IMG/VR virus record: IMGVR_UViG_3300025889_000409
Location: 1-35,747 of that record
Origin: a virus
Length of the DNA: 35,747 nt
Strand: one strand, 5' to 3'
Of this stretch, positions 17,375 through 25,185 are shown piece by piece; positions within the stretch are counted from its first letter, which is position 1, and every line of letters starts with the position of its first letter. Position numbers and translations under genes: made by a program. The notes under the pieces were generated by a model. It worked only from the letters and a program-made list of their open reading frames with translations. It was not told where the DNA came from and did not search any database.

Positions 17375-18306
17375 AAAATACCCATTTGGTAATTAATTAA
17401 CGACTGAAACGTTAATTGTGTTGTGTCTGATATTCTTTTTGTTATTTCTTCAAAACCTAATTCCGAAGCATCTTTGTCTTGCAATTCTACGAAATACACA
17501 TTCAATCCTTCTTTCATGAAATTATCAGCAATATCCAATGCATTGCGTATTGCATCACTATCCAAACAAATGTAAATATCTTTTACACGTTTTTCTATTA
17601 ATTTTTTTCTTAAAGCTGGTTGAATGATTTTACCGAATAAAGGTAATGCATTGCGTTTAATTGCAATTGCATCAAACGCACCTTCACATAAAATTACTGG
17701 TTCATTCCAATTGATCATCATTTCGAATCCTATTATATCTTTTGATACGCGCGGATTCTTGTGTTTCTGCCAATCTGCACTATAGAATGCTCGACTTACA
17801 AAATAATTCAATTGTCCTGCAGCATCATAACTAGGAATAATTATTTTGCCGGAATATGCTCCATCTTCGCAATATCCAATTCTGTATCTGATAATATCAA
17901 AAATTGAAACATTCCTGGATTTCAAATAAGAAATTGCATTGCGATAGTCTGGTGTATTTTTAGTAACCCAGAGTGGTTGATATTCTTTTGGAAGCTGAAG
18001 AAGCTCTTTTTTTTCTGTGGTATCAGTGTTTCTGAATTTAGAAATTTTAATTATTCGTTCTAATTCTTCGAAACGTTCTCTGGGTAAATTTAATTGCTTG
18101 AATAAACTGTGAATACTACGACCTTTTTGATCTGATATCCAACAGTGCCATGGATTCTCTCCTTTACTGTCAGTTTTTAAATTGATTTCTAACTTGGGCT
18201 TATAATGTGATTTGAACGGAGAAAAGAATGCTACATTATCACCTGAGGTAGATTTACCTTTACCTAGAACAGATTCTAATAACTGCAGTAATCTTTGATT
18301 TGCCAT
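17365..18306 (-). CDS. DNA primase with TOPRIM domain and degenerate zinc ribbon
   Basis: The 313-aa protein probably synthesises RNA primers for lagging-strand replication (a gp61 or DnaG analogue). The TOPRIM domain shows VILCEGAFDAIAI (204-216) with the catalytic Glu208, and YICLDSDA (245-252) with the Asp249/Asp251 pair. Before it, RIGYCEDGAYSGKIIIPSYD (142-161) matches the region preceding TOPRIM in DnaG-type primases. The N-terminal 70 residues align in layout with the zinc ribbon, but the ligands are mostly lost: SPFK (29-32) stands where CPFH is expected, and NPWHCWISDQKG (51-62) keeps only one Cys. It is the first gene after the 205-nt gap and overlaps the recombination fusion by 10 nt, a coherent replication pair. 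A TOPRIM protein of other function is less likely. Confidence 0.88.
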   Translation of the reverse strand: MANQRLLQLLESVLGKGKSTSGDNVAFFSPFKSHYKPKLEINLKTDSKGENPWHCWISDQKGRSIHSLFKQLNLPRERFEELERIIKISKFRNTDTTEKKELLQLPKEYQPLWVTKNTPDYRNAISYLKSRNVSIFDIIRYRIGYCEDGAYSGKIIIPSYDAAGQLNYFVSRAFYSADWQKHKNPRVSKDIIGFEMMINWNEPVILCEGAFDAIAIKRNALPLFGKIIQPALRKKLIEKRVKDIYICLDSDAIRNALDIADNFMKEGLNVYFVELQDKDASELGFEEITKRISDTTQLTFQSLINYQMGILWK

Positions 18307-18511
18307 ATTATTATAATAAGAAAAATACTGAAGTATCCAAAGAATATGGCTTTGATATAATTAAATTATAATATATGTCAGACACAATCATTTCATTAAT
18401 GGTCTAACGATCTCATTCATTAAATAAATTTAATTTCATTCAATCAGTTAAATTAATTAACTTTTCATTAATTATAAAGAAAATAATAATTTAAATTTTA
18501 AATTCCAACCT
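18307..18511. other. Longest intergenic region, very AT-rich, with TTCATTAA repeats
   Basis: This 205-nt stretch lies between the resolvase stop and the primase start, with no open frame worth calling. It contains four copies or near copies of TTCATTAA, starting at 18392, 18416, 18435 (TTCATTCAA) and 18464. Two of them extend to the identical 10-mer TTTCATTAAT. It also contains the AT-rich palindromic tract AATTAATTAA at 18451. No ATATTTATA box is present. It may hold the early or middle promoter of the primase and gp47-gp46 genes, or binding sites for a regulator or replication protein. None of these roles is proven. Confidence 0.6.
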
Positions 18512-18991
18512 TTATTCGAAAAACTTTTTAGGATTGTTTGCTGTTTCGCCATTTTTCACGCATTCTGCCAACCATTCTGCAGGAATATCACGTTTTGCTA
18601 CATGAGTAATACCCAGTTTATTTGCGTATGCTTCATATGTAGTTTTACTTGTTTTTGATATACGCTGATTTGGATTCTGAAATATAATTCTGATATCGAT
18701 ACCAGGATTTGATTGCAAAACATGTTTCATTTTTTTACGGTCTATAGTAGTCCATCGTCCTTTAGTTTCAATGTACATGAGTTCGCCGTTACGTTTAGTG
18801 AATATGAAATCAGGAGTATATTTATGTTTTGTTTCAGGCACCGTGTAATTCAATGTTTCAGTTTCATAGCATAACGGATAATCTGCTGCTGTTATTTGTT
18901 CCGATACAGTTAATTCTAATCCAGATTTATAACCATGTTTATATGCAGCTTGTCGTGTTTTACTTGTGGTGTTCCAATGATTTCTAGGCAT
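18512..18991 (-). CDS. Holliday-junction resolvase, T7 endonuclease I (gp3) type
   Basis: This structure-specific nuclease resolves branched DNA before packaging. The 159-aa length fits T7 endonuclease I (149 aa). The catalytic set is visible: Glu26 in SGLE (23-26), Asp61 in YTPDF (58-62), and Glu75 and Lys77 in ETKG (75-78). They correspond to T7 Glu20, Asp55, Glu65 and Lys67. Further shared features are DRKK (84-87), DIRIIF (99-104), the SKTTYEAYANKLGI region (115-128) and IPAEW (136-140). T4 itself uses the unrelated endonuclease VII (gp49), so this gene is a non-orthologous replacement. It lies 21 nt after the 691-aa structural gene without its own box, so it is probably read late, which suits resolution before packaging. 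Confidence 0.94.
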   Translation of the reverse strand: MPRNHWNTTSKTRQAAYKHGYKSGLELTVSEQITAADYPLCYETETLNYTVPETKHKYTPDFIFTKRNGELMYIETKGRWTTIDRKKMKHVLQSNPGIDIRIIFQNPNQRISKTSKTTYEAYANKLGITHVAKRDIPAEWLAECVKNGETANNPKKFFE

Positions 18992-19012
18992 AACTTGTTT
19001 TTATTTTTTTAT

Positions 19013-21088
19013 TTAACCAAAGTCAGTATCGACACTAATTTTTTGATATGAAACTCCAGTACCATCCGGGTTAGCTACATGATATCCATACCAATATGTA
19101 TCATCGGCTGTATTCCCATGGAATTTGTTATAAAAAACACTACCTGTTTTAAACATGTTTCGATAACTGTCCACATCGGTTTGAAATTTTTGTACTATTG
19201 CTGTTAATTCGGAGTTATTTAATGAAACCATATCTAATTGGTTCACTAATGTTTGCAATTGATTGACTTGACCATTCCATGAATGTGCAAATCTTGGATC
19301 TTCCGGGAACCAAGACGGTACACCGTCGTTCCACTGCGCCATTACCACATCGGTCCAAGCTCCGTTCTCATCATCATCGGAAAATATTCCTAATGTACTC
19401 CAAGTTCGTTTGGTGCCAATATATCCAATAAAATTTTTAGAATCTAATATAAAGTCCTTAATTGACACAGCTATATTTCTAGTCCAGTCATTCATTTGGT
19501 TAATATGGTCTGTTAATTGAGATTCGTTGTTAACATCTAAGCTTAGGTATTTAAATGGGTTCATAAAATAATCTATTAATGTTACATTACCTGTTACTCC
19601 AACTACACCTATAGGTTTGATAATCTTAGAGTTCAAATTCAACACACCAGAATCTGAGTTCATTTTTATTTTATTACTCGCTATATTAAAAGCTGCAGGA
19701 ACTGGTGATTTGTTAACAGATATTGAGGCAAGCACTGTTAATGATTCATTGGCATCTACAAAACATTCAAAATCTGTTATAACTAAACGAGATTCATCCT
19801 CGGCATAAATATGTTCGGTACTAATAGTTTGTTTTATTTGTCCAAAGGAATTTTCTTCGGCAACTGCAGAAAGCCGAGGTGCTGAGCGAACAATTAGATC
19901 CTTACCTAGATCCTCTTTAGCTGAATTTTGAGCTTGTACTATAATTTTATATAAATCTTCTACAGCTTTTGAGGCAAATTTTCCGCGGTATTTTACAGAA
20001 GTACCCGATGAAGAATCATTCTTTTGTTTTACACGTTGTTTATTCGACGAAGCCTTTTTTGCTTTATCGATATTAAATCCTGCTTGTTCTGTTAATTTAT
20101 ATAATTTTGATTCTGATAAATTTGGCTGTATTTCATTAATTGCCGCTTGTAATTTTGTATATAAATCTGCATCTGACGTTACTGTGAACCCGGGTTTAAG
20201 TATATCTATTAAAGCTCGAGAACGTGTTCCAATTTCACCATCCCAATCTCCAGGAACACGACTTGTATTCCAACTAGCATTTATAAAAGATTTAAATTCT
20301 GGCAAGTTTTTAAATTCTCCAGACGATTCTTTCATACCAAACGTGTACATGGCTCGCTGTAAATTTTTAGCTGCATCACCACTGTTTCCTAAATTATTTA
20401 ACTGCGTTTTTTTAGTTATAAATTGATTACTAAGCTGTTCTGGAGTTAATTCTGAGTCATCTTTTGTATCAATGTCTTGCTTGTTTTTACTTGTATCATC
20501 AATTACTTCATCATCTTTCGGTGTTACTACTGGTTTTAAACTAGATATCTGATCTTCACCGAAAAATTTCATTGTTCCAGTAACTCCCCATTCTGGAGAA
20601 ATTGTAGTATTAATATCCGATGTCATAATAAAAACTACAGTATAATATAACTTTGCACTAGGATCATATGATACCGTGCTAGATGCATCAGCTTGCTTTT
20701 TAGCATCTTGTGGCTCAGATATAATTGCAGAATATTCACTTAATGCACCAGGGCCACCAAATCTATCTATCAATGCAGATGCTTCTCTTCTTGCAACCCC
20801 AGCTACGCTTTGTAAACGATCATTTTCAGAAGCAGTTCCACCTTTTGTTACATTAGAATAAAGTTTAATGTACGGCCGTTTCGATTTTGGATTTGTTCTC
20901 TTAATCGAATTAACCTTATCAAAAAAACTGCGATCTGCTGAACTAACATTGCTCGGACTATCTATAGAACCATAACTAGTAGCTGAGCCTACTTTACCAC
21001 GTTTCACATTAGTATCCGTAACAATACTTTGTTCTAAAATATGTGTTCGTATAAGTTGTTCTAATAAAAGTTTACTATCAAATTTCAT
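19013..21088 (-). CDS. Large structural protein with peptidoglycan-binding-like motif, 691 aa
   Basis: The family is not recognised. The protein begins with a basic helical segment (MKFDSKLLLEQLIRTHILEQ), followed by a region rich in Ser and Lys and an acidic linker (about 185-215). Residues 241-298 resemble a PG_binding_1 helix bundle: an LQRAMYTFGM helix, then WDGEIGTRSRALIDIL, close to the DGxxGxxTRxAL pattern. The insertion between the halves is longer than usual, so this is tentative. The C-terminal half (about 375-691) is a mixed fold with a Trp-rich end (WSTLGIF, WNDGVPSWFPEDPRF). It has a late box 14 nt upstream and heads a unit with the resolvase. A tail or cell-wall-contacting virion protein is plausible. 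Confidence 0.8.
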   Translation of the reverse strand: MKFDSKLLLEQLIRTHILEQSIVTDTNVKRGKVGSATSYGSIDSPSNVSSADRSFFDKVNSIKRTNPKSKRPYIKLYSNVTKGGTASENDRLQSVAGVARREASALIDRFGGPGALSEYSAIISEPQDAKKQADASSTVSYDPSAKLYYTVVFIMTSDINTTISPEWGVTGTMKFFGEDQISSLKPVVTPKDDEVIDDTSKNKQDIDTKDDSELTPEQLSNQFITKKTQLNNLGNSGDAAKNLQRAMYTFGMKESSGEFKNLPEFKSFINASWNTSRVPGDWDGEIGTRSRALIDILKPGFTVTSDADLYTKLQAAINEIQPNLSESKLYKLTEQAGFNIDKAKKASSNKQRVKQKNDSSSGTSVKYRGKFASKAVEDLYKIIVQAQNSAKEDLGKDLIVRSAPRLSAVAEENSFGQIKQTISTEHIYAEDESRLVITDFECFVDANESLTVLASISVNKSPVPAAFNIASNKIKMNSDSGVLNLNSKIIKPIGVVGVTGNVTLIDYFMNPFKYLSLDVNNESQLTDHINQMNDWTRNIAVSIKDFILDSKNFIGYIGTKRTWSTLGIFSDDDENGAWTDVVMAQWNDGVPSWFPEDPRFAHSWNGQVNQLQTLVNQLDMVSLNNSELTAIVQKFQTDVDSYRNMFKTGSVFYNKFHGNTADDTYWYGYHVANPDGTGVSYQKISVDTDFG

Positions 21089-21102
21089 TTTATTTCTTTA
21101 TA

Positions 21103-21111
21103 TATAAATAT
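21103..21111 (-). promoter_or_regulatory. Putative late promoter box ATATTTATA
   Basis: The copy lies 14 nt upstream of the 691-aa gene and shares one base with the stop codon of the kinase-like gene. It would drive the structural protein and the resolvase. Confidence 0.6.
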
Positions 21112-21653
21112 TACCAATCTATCATTACCAAATTACCATTCCAACTCATAATGTTGTCCGGTCGGAAATCTATATCCAATTCAAACTCTGGTATTCCTGT
21201 TTTTCGCACATCAGCTTCAAGCGCATTGATAAAATTAATTATCTTGATATCCGTATCATTTACCACTTCTGTTTTAGCAAATTCAAACACACTATGTTCA
21301 CCGAATGTCTCACGCTGCCATTGTTTATATGAATTGAAAAACTGTGTTAACTGTTGACGCATTGCGCCAGATAACTCAGAAGCTTTATTCATGATGTACA
21401 TTCGTTTACCGTCAACATAATATACTGGAATAAAAGTAGAGAATTCAGAATGTCTACCAACAATAACCGATGCTACTCGATATTCATCTAATTCAGTAGT
21501 TATTTTAAATAAATAATCGGTACCTTCAATTTCATATATACGACCGTTGTCGCCTTTATTGAAAAACTTGAATTGTTTTTGTTTGATCTTATCCAGCAAC
21601 ACTTCAATTTCTGAATCAGACGCTTCTCGCAATATGTGTGACATTCGTATCAT
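21111..21653 (-). CDS. Minimal protein-kinase-fold protein, 180 aa
   Basis: Residues 34-42 (GDNGRIYEI) resemble a Gly-rich loop and YLFKI (47-51) the ATP-anchoring Lys strand. YIMNK (86-90) fits a hinge. IDFRPDNIM (161-169) matches the catalytic loop pattern of RDLKPENIL, with Asp162, Arg164 in place of Lys and Asn167 correctly spaced. VMIDW (176-180) matches the metal-binding Asp strand, as in aminoglycoside phosphotransferases (IDW). The protein stops right there, so activation segment and distal C-lobe are missing. The next bases are a promoter box and another gene, with no remnant of a longer frame. The start overlaps the 542-aa fibre-like gene by 4 nt (ATGA); Met4 is an alternative start. 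It could be an active small kinase, a pseudokinase or a structural accessory. Confidence 0.8.
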   Translation of the reverse strand: MIRMSHILREASDSEIEVLLDKIKQKQFKFFNKGDNGRIYEIEGTDYLFKITTELDEYRVASVIVGRHSEFSTFIPVYYVDGKRMYIMNKASELSGAMRQQLTQFFNSYKQWQRETFGEHSVFEFAKTEVVNDTDIKIINFINALEADVRKTGIPEFELDIDFRPDNIMSWNGNLVMIDW

Positions 21654-23278
21654 AATAAACTTGGTAAATTGTTATCTAAATCCACACGAACCAAAAAGTT
21701 GATATCAACATCTTCACGCTTTTTAATTGGCTGTGCTAATTTTGCAACAGCAACCATTTCATTGCGATCATTGTATAAACCTATAGTTGTGATATACGGT
21801 TGAAAATCACTGCCGGTAGCAAATGAAGCTATCGTGAAATCATCATCAAGCAGTGTGGTTGGGTTAGTAGAAACATTCATCGTGCCCCGGGGAGTTCTCA
21901 CAATAACACCTAACTCGTAAATAGTCATGGTGCTTTTGTAACTTGCGGTATATGCTGAATCTAAAACGTATCGATATCGGTAATCTATGCTAGATAGAAC
22001 TACGATGCCTTGCTTTTCAAACACATTACCAACATGATTGGTTTGAATGAATCCCATGGTCGCCTCATTACGGTCATTTAATGCACTTATATTGCTAGTT
22101 GTAAGTGACTGGTTAAAGATCCTTATTTCATCTAGATATCCGGTTAAATTAAAACTATTACTGTTATAGCCCCCAATATACACATCATCCTCGTTATCTA
22201 TTCGAGCACTTGCTGATAATGGATTAGAAACAGGTGCTAATAATGTGCTAGTAATGCTATTTTCTAATGCACCATCCACATATAATTGCAAACTGCTGCC
22301 TGATTTATTCAATACAACATGAGTCCAATCCGTAATAGCCGTGCTGCTTGTTATTTGTGCTACGAAGTTAGAAGCTCCACCTGCACTTGCTATAATTTGA
22401 TTGCTACCGCTCAATTCCAATTTAAATGGATACTGTGAAACTGAATCAGATGCTGCTTTAGCAATTACGAGCTGATTGTCAGGTCCGGCATTCGAAGCAG
22501 ACACAAACAATGAAACTGCATAATTGTTATCACGATTATATAGTCCAGGAACCGTTTTTCTGATGTATCCACTTCCATTAAAATAAGCAGATAATCCGAT
22601 ACTTTCTGATAATCCAGTAGTTGTAGGAACACCCGGTGTAAATGTTAATCCGGATATTTCATAATCAATTCTGCTAGTATCAAAATATTCATTGAAACCT
22701 TCATAATATTTAACGTCGGATACTATAGATGCAGTATCATATGCTACATCATATAAATTTCCATATCTGTCAGACTGAATATTAAAATCAGCTACGCCAA
22801 ATCCATATATACCTGATCCATATACCGCTGACCCATATACTGCAGCAGTAAGAAAATCGCCTTGTATGTTAAATGATGCTGGTTTTATTCCTTCCCCAAT
22901 ACGTATTTGTGGAATAGAAAAAACTGATGCAGATTCAAACAAAATTTTAGTTGTTCGCTGTTCGTTGTTTTGTCCAAAAGTGTTATATGGTTCATCCGCT
23001 CTGCGATAAAACAAATGATCTAATGAATCATAAATAATAAACTGATAAGAACCATTAGGGTTAGTAGCATCATTAAATGGAACACTGCTGCTAATTGCAG
23101 GCAAACCGTTAACATGTATTGCTCGCAGTGGACTTACATAACTAGAATCACTTGCAGAAGTAAAAGTCCAGGTACGATAAGCCTTAAACGGGTTAACAGT
23201 AACATCATTTTGCCGTATACGATTATACGGGGTAACAAATGTTCTGTCAATTGTTTCTAATAAATTTATTGTAGACAT
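21650..23278 (-). CDS. LamG-like tail protein with shared C-terminal module, 542 aa
   Basis: The protein is a likely tail-fibre or adhesin subunit. Residues 1-210 form a polar beta-rich N-terminal region with tandem Tyr-Gly phrases (AAVYGSAVYGSGIYGFGV). Residues about 229-400 look like a concanavalin/LamG sandwich: AYFNGSGYIRK, then DWTHVVLNKSGSSLQLYVDG, then YIGGYNS and GYLDEIRIFNQ, matching the usual strand order. Residues about 460-535 form a module containing YITTIGLYNDRNEMVAVAK, shared with the neighbouring 381-aa protein. LamG folds often bind glycans, so surface recognition is a reasonable inference. The gene has its own box, located in the loop of a terminator-like hairpin, and is translationally coupled to the kinase-like gene. 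Confidence 0.87.
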   Translation of the reverse strand: MSTINLLETIDRTFVTPYNRIRQNDVTVNPFKAYRTWTFTSASDSSYVSPLRAIHVNGLPAISSSVPFNDATNPNGSYQFIIYDSLDHLFYRRADEPYNTFGQNNEQRTTKILFESASVFSIPQIRIGEGIKPASFNIQGDFLTAAVYGSAVYGSGIYGFGVADFNIQSDRYGNLYDVAYDTASIVSDVKYYEGFNEYFDTSRIDYEISGLTFTPGVPTTTGLSESIGLSAYFNGSGYIRKTVPGLYNRDNNYAVSLFVSASNAGPDNQLVIAKAASDSVSQYPFKLELSGSNQIIASAGGASNFVAQITSSTAITDWTHVVLNKSGSSLQLYVDGALENSITSTLLAPVSNPLSASARIDNEDDVYIGGYNSNSFNLTGYLDEIRIFNQSLTTSNISALNDRNEATMGFIQTNHVGNVFEKQGIVVLSSIDYRYRYVLDSAYTASYKSTMTIYELGVIVRTPRGTMNVSTNPTTLLDDDFTIASFATGSDFQPYITTIGLYNDRNEMVAVAKLAQPIKKREDVDINFLVRVDLDNNLPSLL

Positions 23279-23284
23279 AGTAAA

Positions 23285-23318
23285 AACCCGTTACACTTTA
23301 TTATAAATATAACGGGTT
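23285..23318 (-). terminator. Terminator-like hairpin with promoter box in its loop
   Basis: A perfect 9-bp inverted repeat (AACCCGTTA / TAACGGGTT) flanks a 16-nt loop. On the minus strand it is followed by a short run of T, giving five T in a row including the last two stem bases. It lies about 20 nt after the stop of the 381-aa gene. The loop holds most of the ATATTTATA box for the next gene, so termination and new initiation are stacked in 34 nt. Confidence 0.65.
23302..23310 (-). promoter_or_regulatory. Putative late promoter box ATATTTATA
   Basis: The box lies 23 nt upstream of the 542-aa gene. Eight of its nine bases are in the loop of the 23285-23318 hairpin and the last base is in the stem. 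Confidence 0.6.
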
Positions 23319-23337
23319 CAAATTGTGATGTTATTTT

Positions 23338-24483
23338 TTAGTAATCTAGTTTCACTCGAATCAATTGTTCTCTGGAGAATGATTTTAATAACGGTTTACT
23401 CATTTTAGCAACTGCTAACAATTCGTTTCTTTCGTTATACAATCCAATTGTAGTAATATAAGATTTAGGATCTCCAACAAATGTGCTCTGTGCTATTAAT
23501 CCGTCTGACCCGGTTGTGTATGAAGGGTTGTTTGAGAAATTGTATTGACCATTTTTAACACGCACGAAATAATTTGCACTAGTTATTTGCTGTGAATTTC
23601 TTGCTTGGAATCCTGCACCAGATCCTGATATAGAATGGAACAATGCAAAATGGTTACTACCTTCAGAATTTGTTGTTGTATTAGTTTGGAAAGTTAATTG
23701 TTGATCTAGCATCTTGCCATCTAACACCATTACACCGTAATCTGGATAAAATAATCCATAATAAACAGGTGCGGAAGAATTAAATACTCCGTTATCTAAA
23801 GATCCAGATACAATATTATATACTCGGCCCGAAACTCCAACTGTAGCAGATGCAATCGATGAATCATCAATAAGAGTTACAACAGATGATCCAACTATTA
23901 CCGAACCAGTTGCGTTAGTAGCACGACTTGATATGTCTACCAATGGTAATTCAAAGTTACCTTCGTCCAAACGTTCTTTTACTCGATTTCTTTTAACATT
24001 GATAACATAGATAGAATCGGTACTACCAGAGCCTGCAGTAATGAATCTTGATGCATTTTTTTCAAGTAACAAACTTTTATATTGTGCATAAACTGCTTTT
24101 GATGCTGGATTCTCTTCTGTTCCTAATTCAGAAGAACCGGATCCTAATGCATGACCATAAGCCGCAGAAAATTGTACCGAAGACCCATCGGCGCTAGGAG
24201 TATCATCATAAATATCAACATAATATCTTCGTTGCGATGTAGTTTGAGCAGATGCAGTAAAAAACGTTGTCAATGAACCAACACCATCTGACCATAGTCC
24301 TGCAGTTACCGTTTGTTTGCTATTAGTAACCACATCGTCTGAACCGAACACTGTGAATGTATCGGTAGATACTGGAACCGGTGTATTGTTATTGTCTGGT
24401 CGAGGGGATCTTTGCAGTTCTTCTTCCGATCGCGTTTGACCATGTCTAGGTAAATGTTTTAATTTCGAAATCAATGTTTTCAT
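23338..24483 (-). CDS. Tail structural protein with shared C-terminal module, 381 aa
   Basis: The protein is a probable tail or baseplate accessory subunit. The N-terminus is basic (MKTLISKLKHLPRHGQTRSE), followed by a Ser/Thr/Gly-rich beta region. This contains DDTPSADGSSVQFSAAYGHA and a later stretch with YGLFYPDYGVMVLDG. Residues about 308-380 form the module with YITTIGLYNERNELLAVAK found also at the end of the 542-aa protein. No signal peptide or membrane segment is present. It starts 12 nt after the stop of the 213-aa gene, in the same unit, and is followed by the hairpin at 23285-23318. The shared module suggests that both proteins dock to the same virion partner. Confidence 0.87.
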   Translation of the reverse strand: MKTLISKLKHLPRHGQTRSEEELQRSPRPDNNNTPVPVSTDTFTVFGSDDVVTNSKQTVTAGLWSDGVGSLTTFFTASAQTTSQRRYYVDIYDDTPSADGSSVQFSAAYGHALGSGSSELGTEENPASKAVYAQYKSLLLEKNASRFITAGSGSTDSIYVINVKRNRVKERLDEGNFELPLVDISSRATNATGSVIVGSSVVTLIDDSSIASATVGVSGRVYNIVSGSLDNGVFNSSAPVYYGLFYPDYGVMVLDGKMLDQQLTFQTNTTTNSEGSNHFALFHSISGSGAGFQARNSQQITSANYFVRVKNGQYNFSNNPSYTTGSDGLIAQSTFVGDPKSYITTIGLYNERNELLAVAKMSKPLLKSFSREQLIRVKLDY

Positions 24484-24495
24484 ATTTTATTTGTT

Positions 24496-25137
24496 TTATC
24501 TTCCAGCACTGTCTGCTGCAGTAATCGGTGTTACAGTTAAATTAATAGTAACAGATCCACCAGTTTCATTTCCAATTATAGTAATCGTAGTTGTTTTCTG
24601 TGTAAATGTTAATTGTTTAGCAGTTACGTTAAATGCAAATCCTACTTCTGCTACACTCTGTGCATCTTGATTAACACCTAATTGAGCAGGAGCAATATTT
24701 CCTGCTACTGGTTGAGTTACTGTTAAGGTAGCCGCAGTAGAATCTCCTAAAATTGCAGTATATCCAAAATTAGAATTTCCATTCAATGTAGTGTTTGGAG
24801 TAATATCCGCGGATTGTCCAGCTCTTAATGTTAAACTAGTATTACCTACACTAACAATCGGTACATAGTTGCTTTGTTTTGGAAGTGTGATTAATTTGTA
24901 TCGAAGAGCTTGAGTTTCATCAGGAATAGCTTCGGTAATCGGCATATTCTCTATCAAGGTACCATAATAGTCAGTACCAAGTGGATGTTCTGGATTCCAT
25001 AAATTGTAATCAACTTCATCGTCACCTAATGCAAATTGTACGATGTTAAAAGAACCATCTCCTTTTGATAGAAGTTCTCGTCCTTTTAATGTTAAAATAG
25101 CATCTACCGTAATACTACTGTTATCTAAATATCCCAT
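24496..25137 (-). CDS. Tail-associated protein with Ig-like C-terminus, 213 aa
   Basis: The N-terminal 85 residues have a compact conserved look. They include ITVDAILTLKGRELLSKGDG and FNIVQFALGDDEVDYNLW, then ENMPITEAIPDETQALRYK. From memory this resembles structural proteins of marine T4-like phages, but I cannot run a search. Residues about 90-205 are Thr/Val/Asn-rich beta strands ending in TITIIGNETGGSVTINLTV, which suggests an Ig-like or bacterial-adhesin-type domain. It is the first gene of a unit with an ATATTTATA box 15 nt upstream. It lies between the 1155-aa and 381-aa tail proteins, so a baseplate or fibre-attachment role fits the context. Confidence 0.85.
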   Translation of the reverse strand: MGYLDNSSITVDAILTLKGRELLSKGDGSFNIVQFALGDDEVDYNLWNPEHPLGTDYYGTLIENMPITEAIPDETQALRYKLITLPKQSNYVPIVSVGNTSLTLRAGQSADITPNTTLNGNSNFGYTAILGDSTAATLTVTQPVAGNIAPAQLGVNQDAQSVAEVGFAFNVTAKQLTFTQKTTTITIIGNETGGSVTINLTVTPITAADSAGR

Positions 25138-25152
25138 ATTCTTTTCTTTTTA

Positions 25153-25161
25153 TATAAATAT
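25153..25161 (-). promoter_or_regulatory. Putative late promoter box ATATTTATA
   Basis: The copy is 15 nt upstream of the 213-aa gene. On the coding strand it runs into TATAAAAAGAAAAGAAT before the ATG, a clear example of the A-rich leader with no GGAGG. Confidence 0.6.
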
Positions 25162-25185
25162 ATACATGTTTACTTTATTGATTTT

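Noticed and set aside
18307-18511. tRNA or small RNA gene in the largest gap
   Set aside because: The region is too AT-rich, with no cloverleaf, CCA end or strong hairpin that I can see.
21111-21653. Kinase-like gene as a frameshifted fragment of a full-length kinase
   Set aside because: The stop is followed directly by a promoter box and a new start codon. There is no downstream sequence in any frame that could encode the missing lobe.
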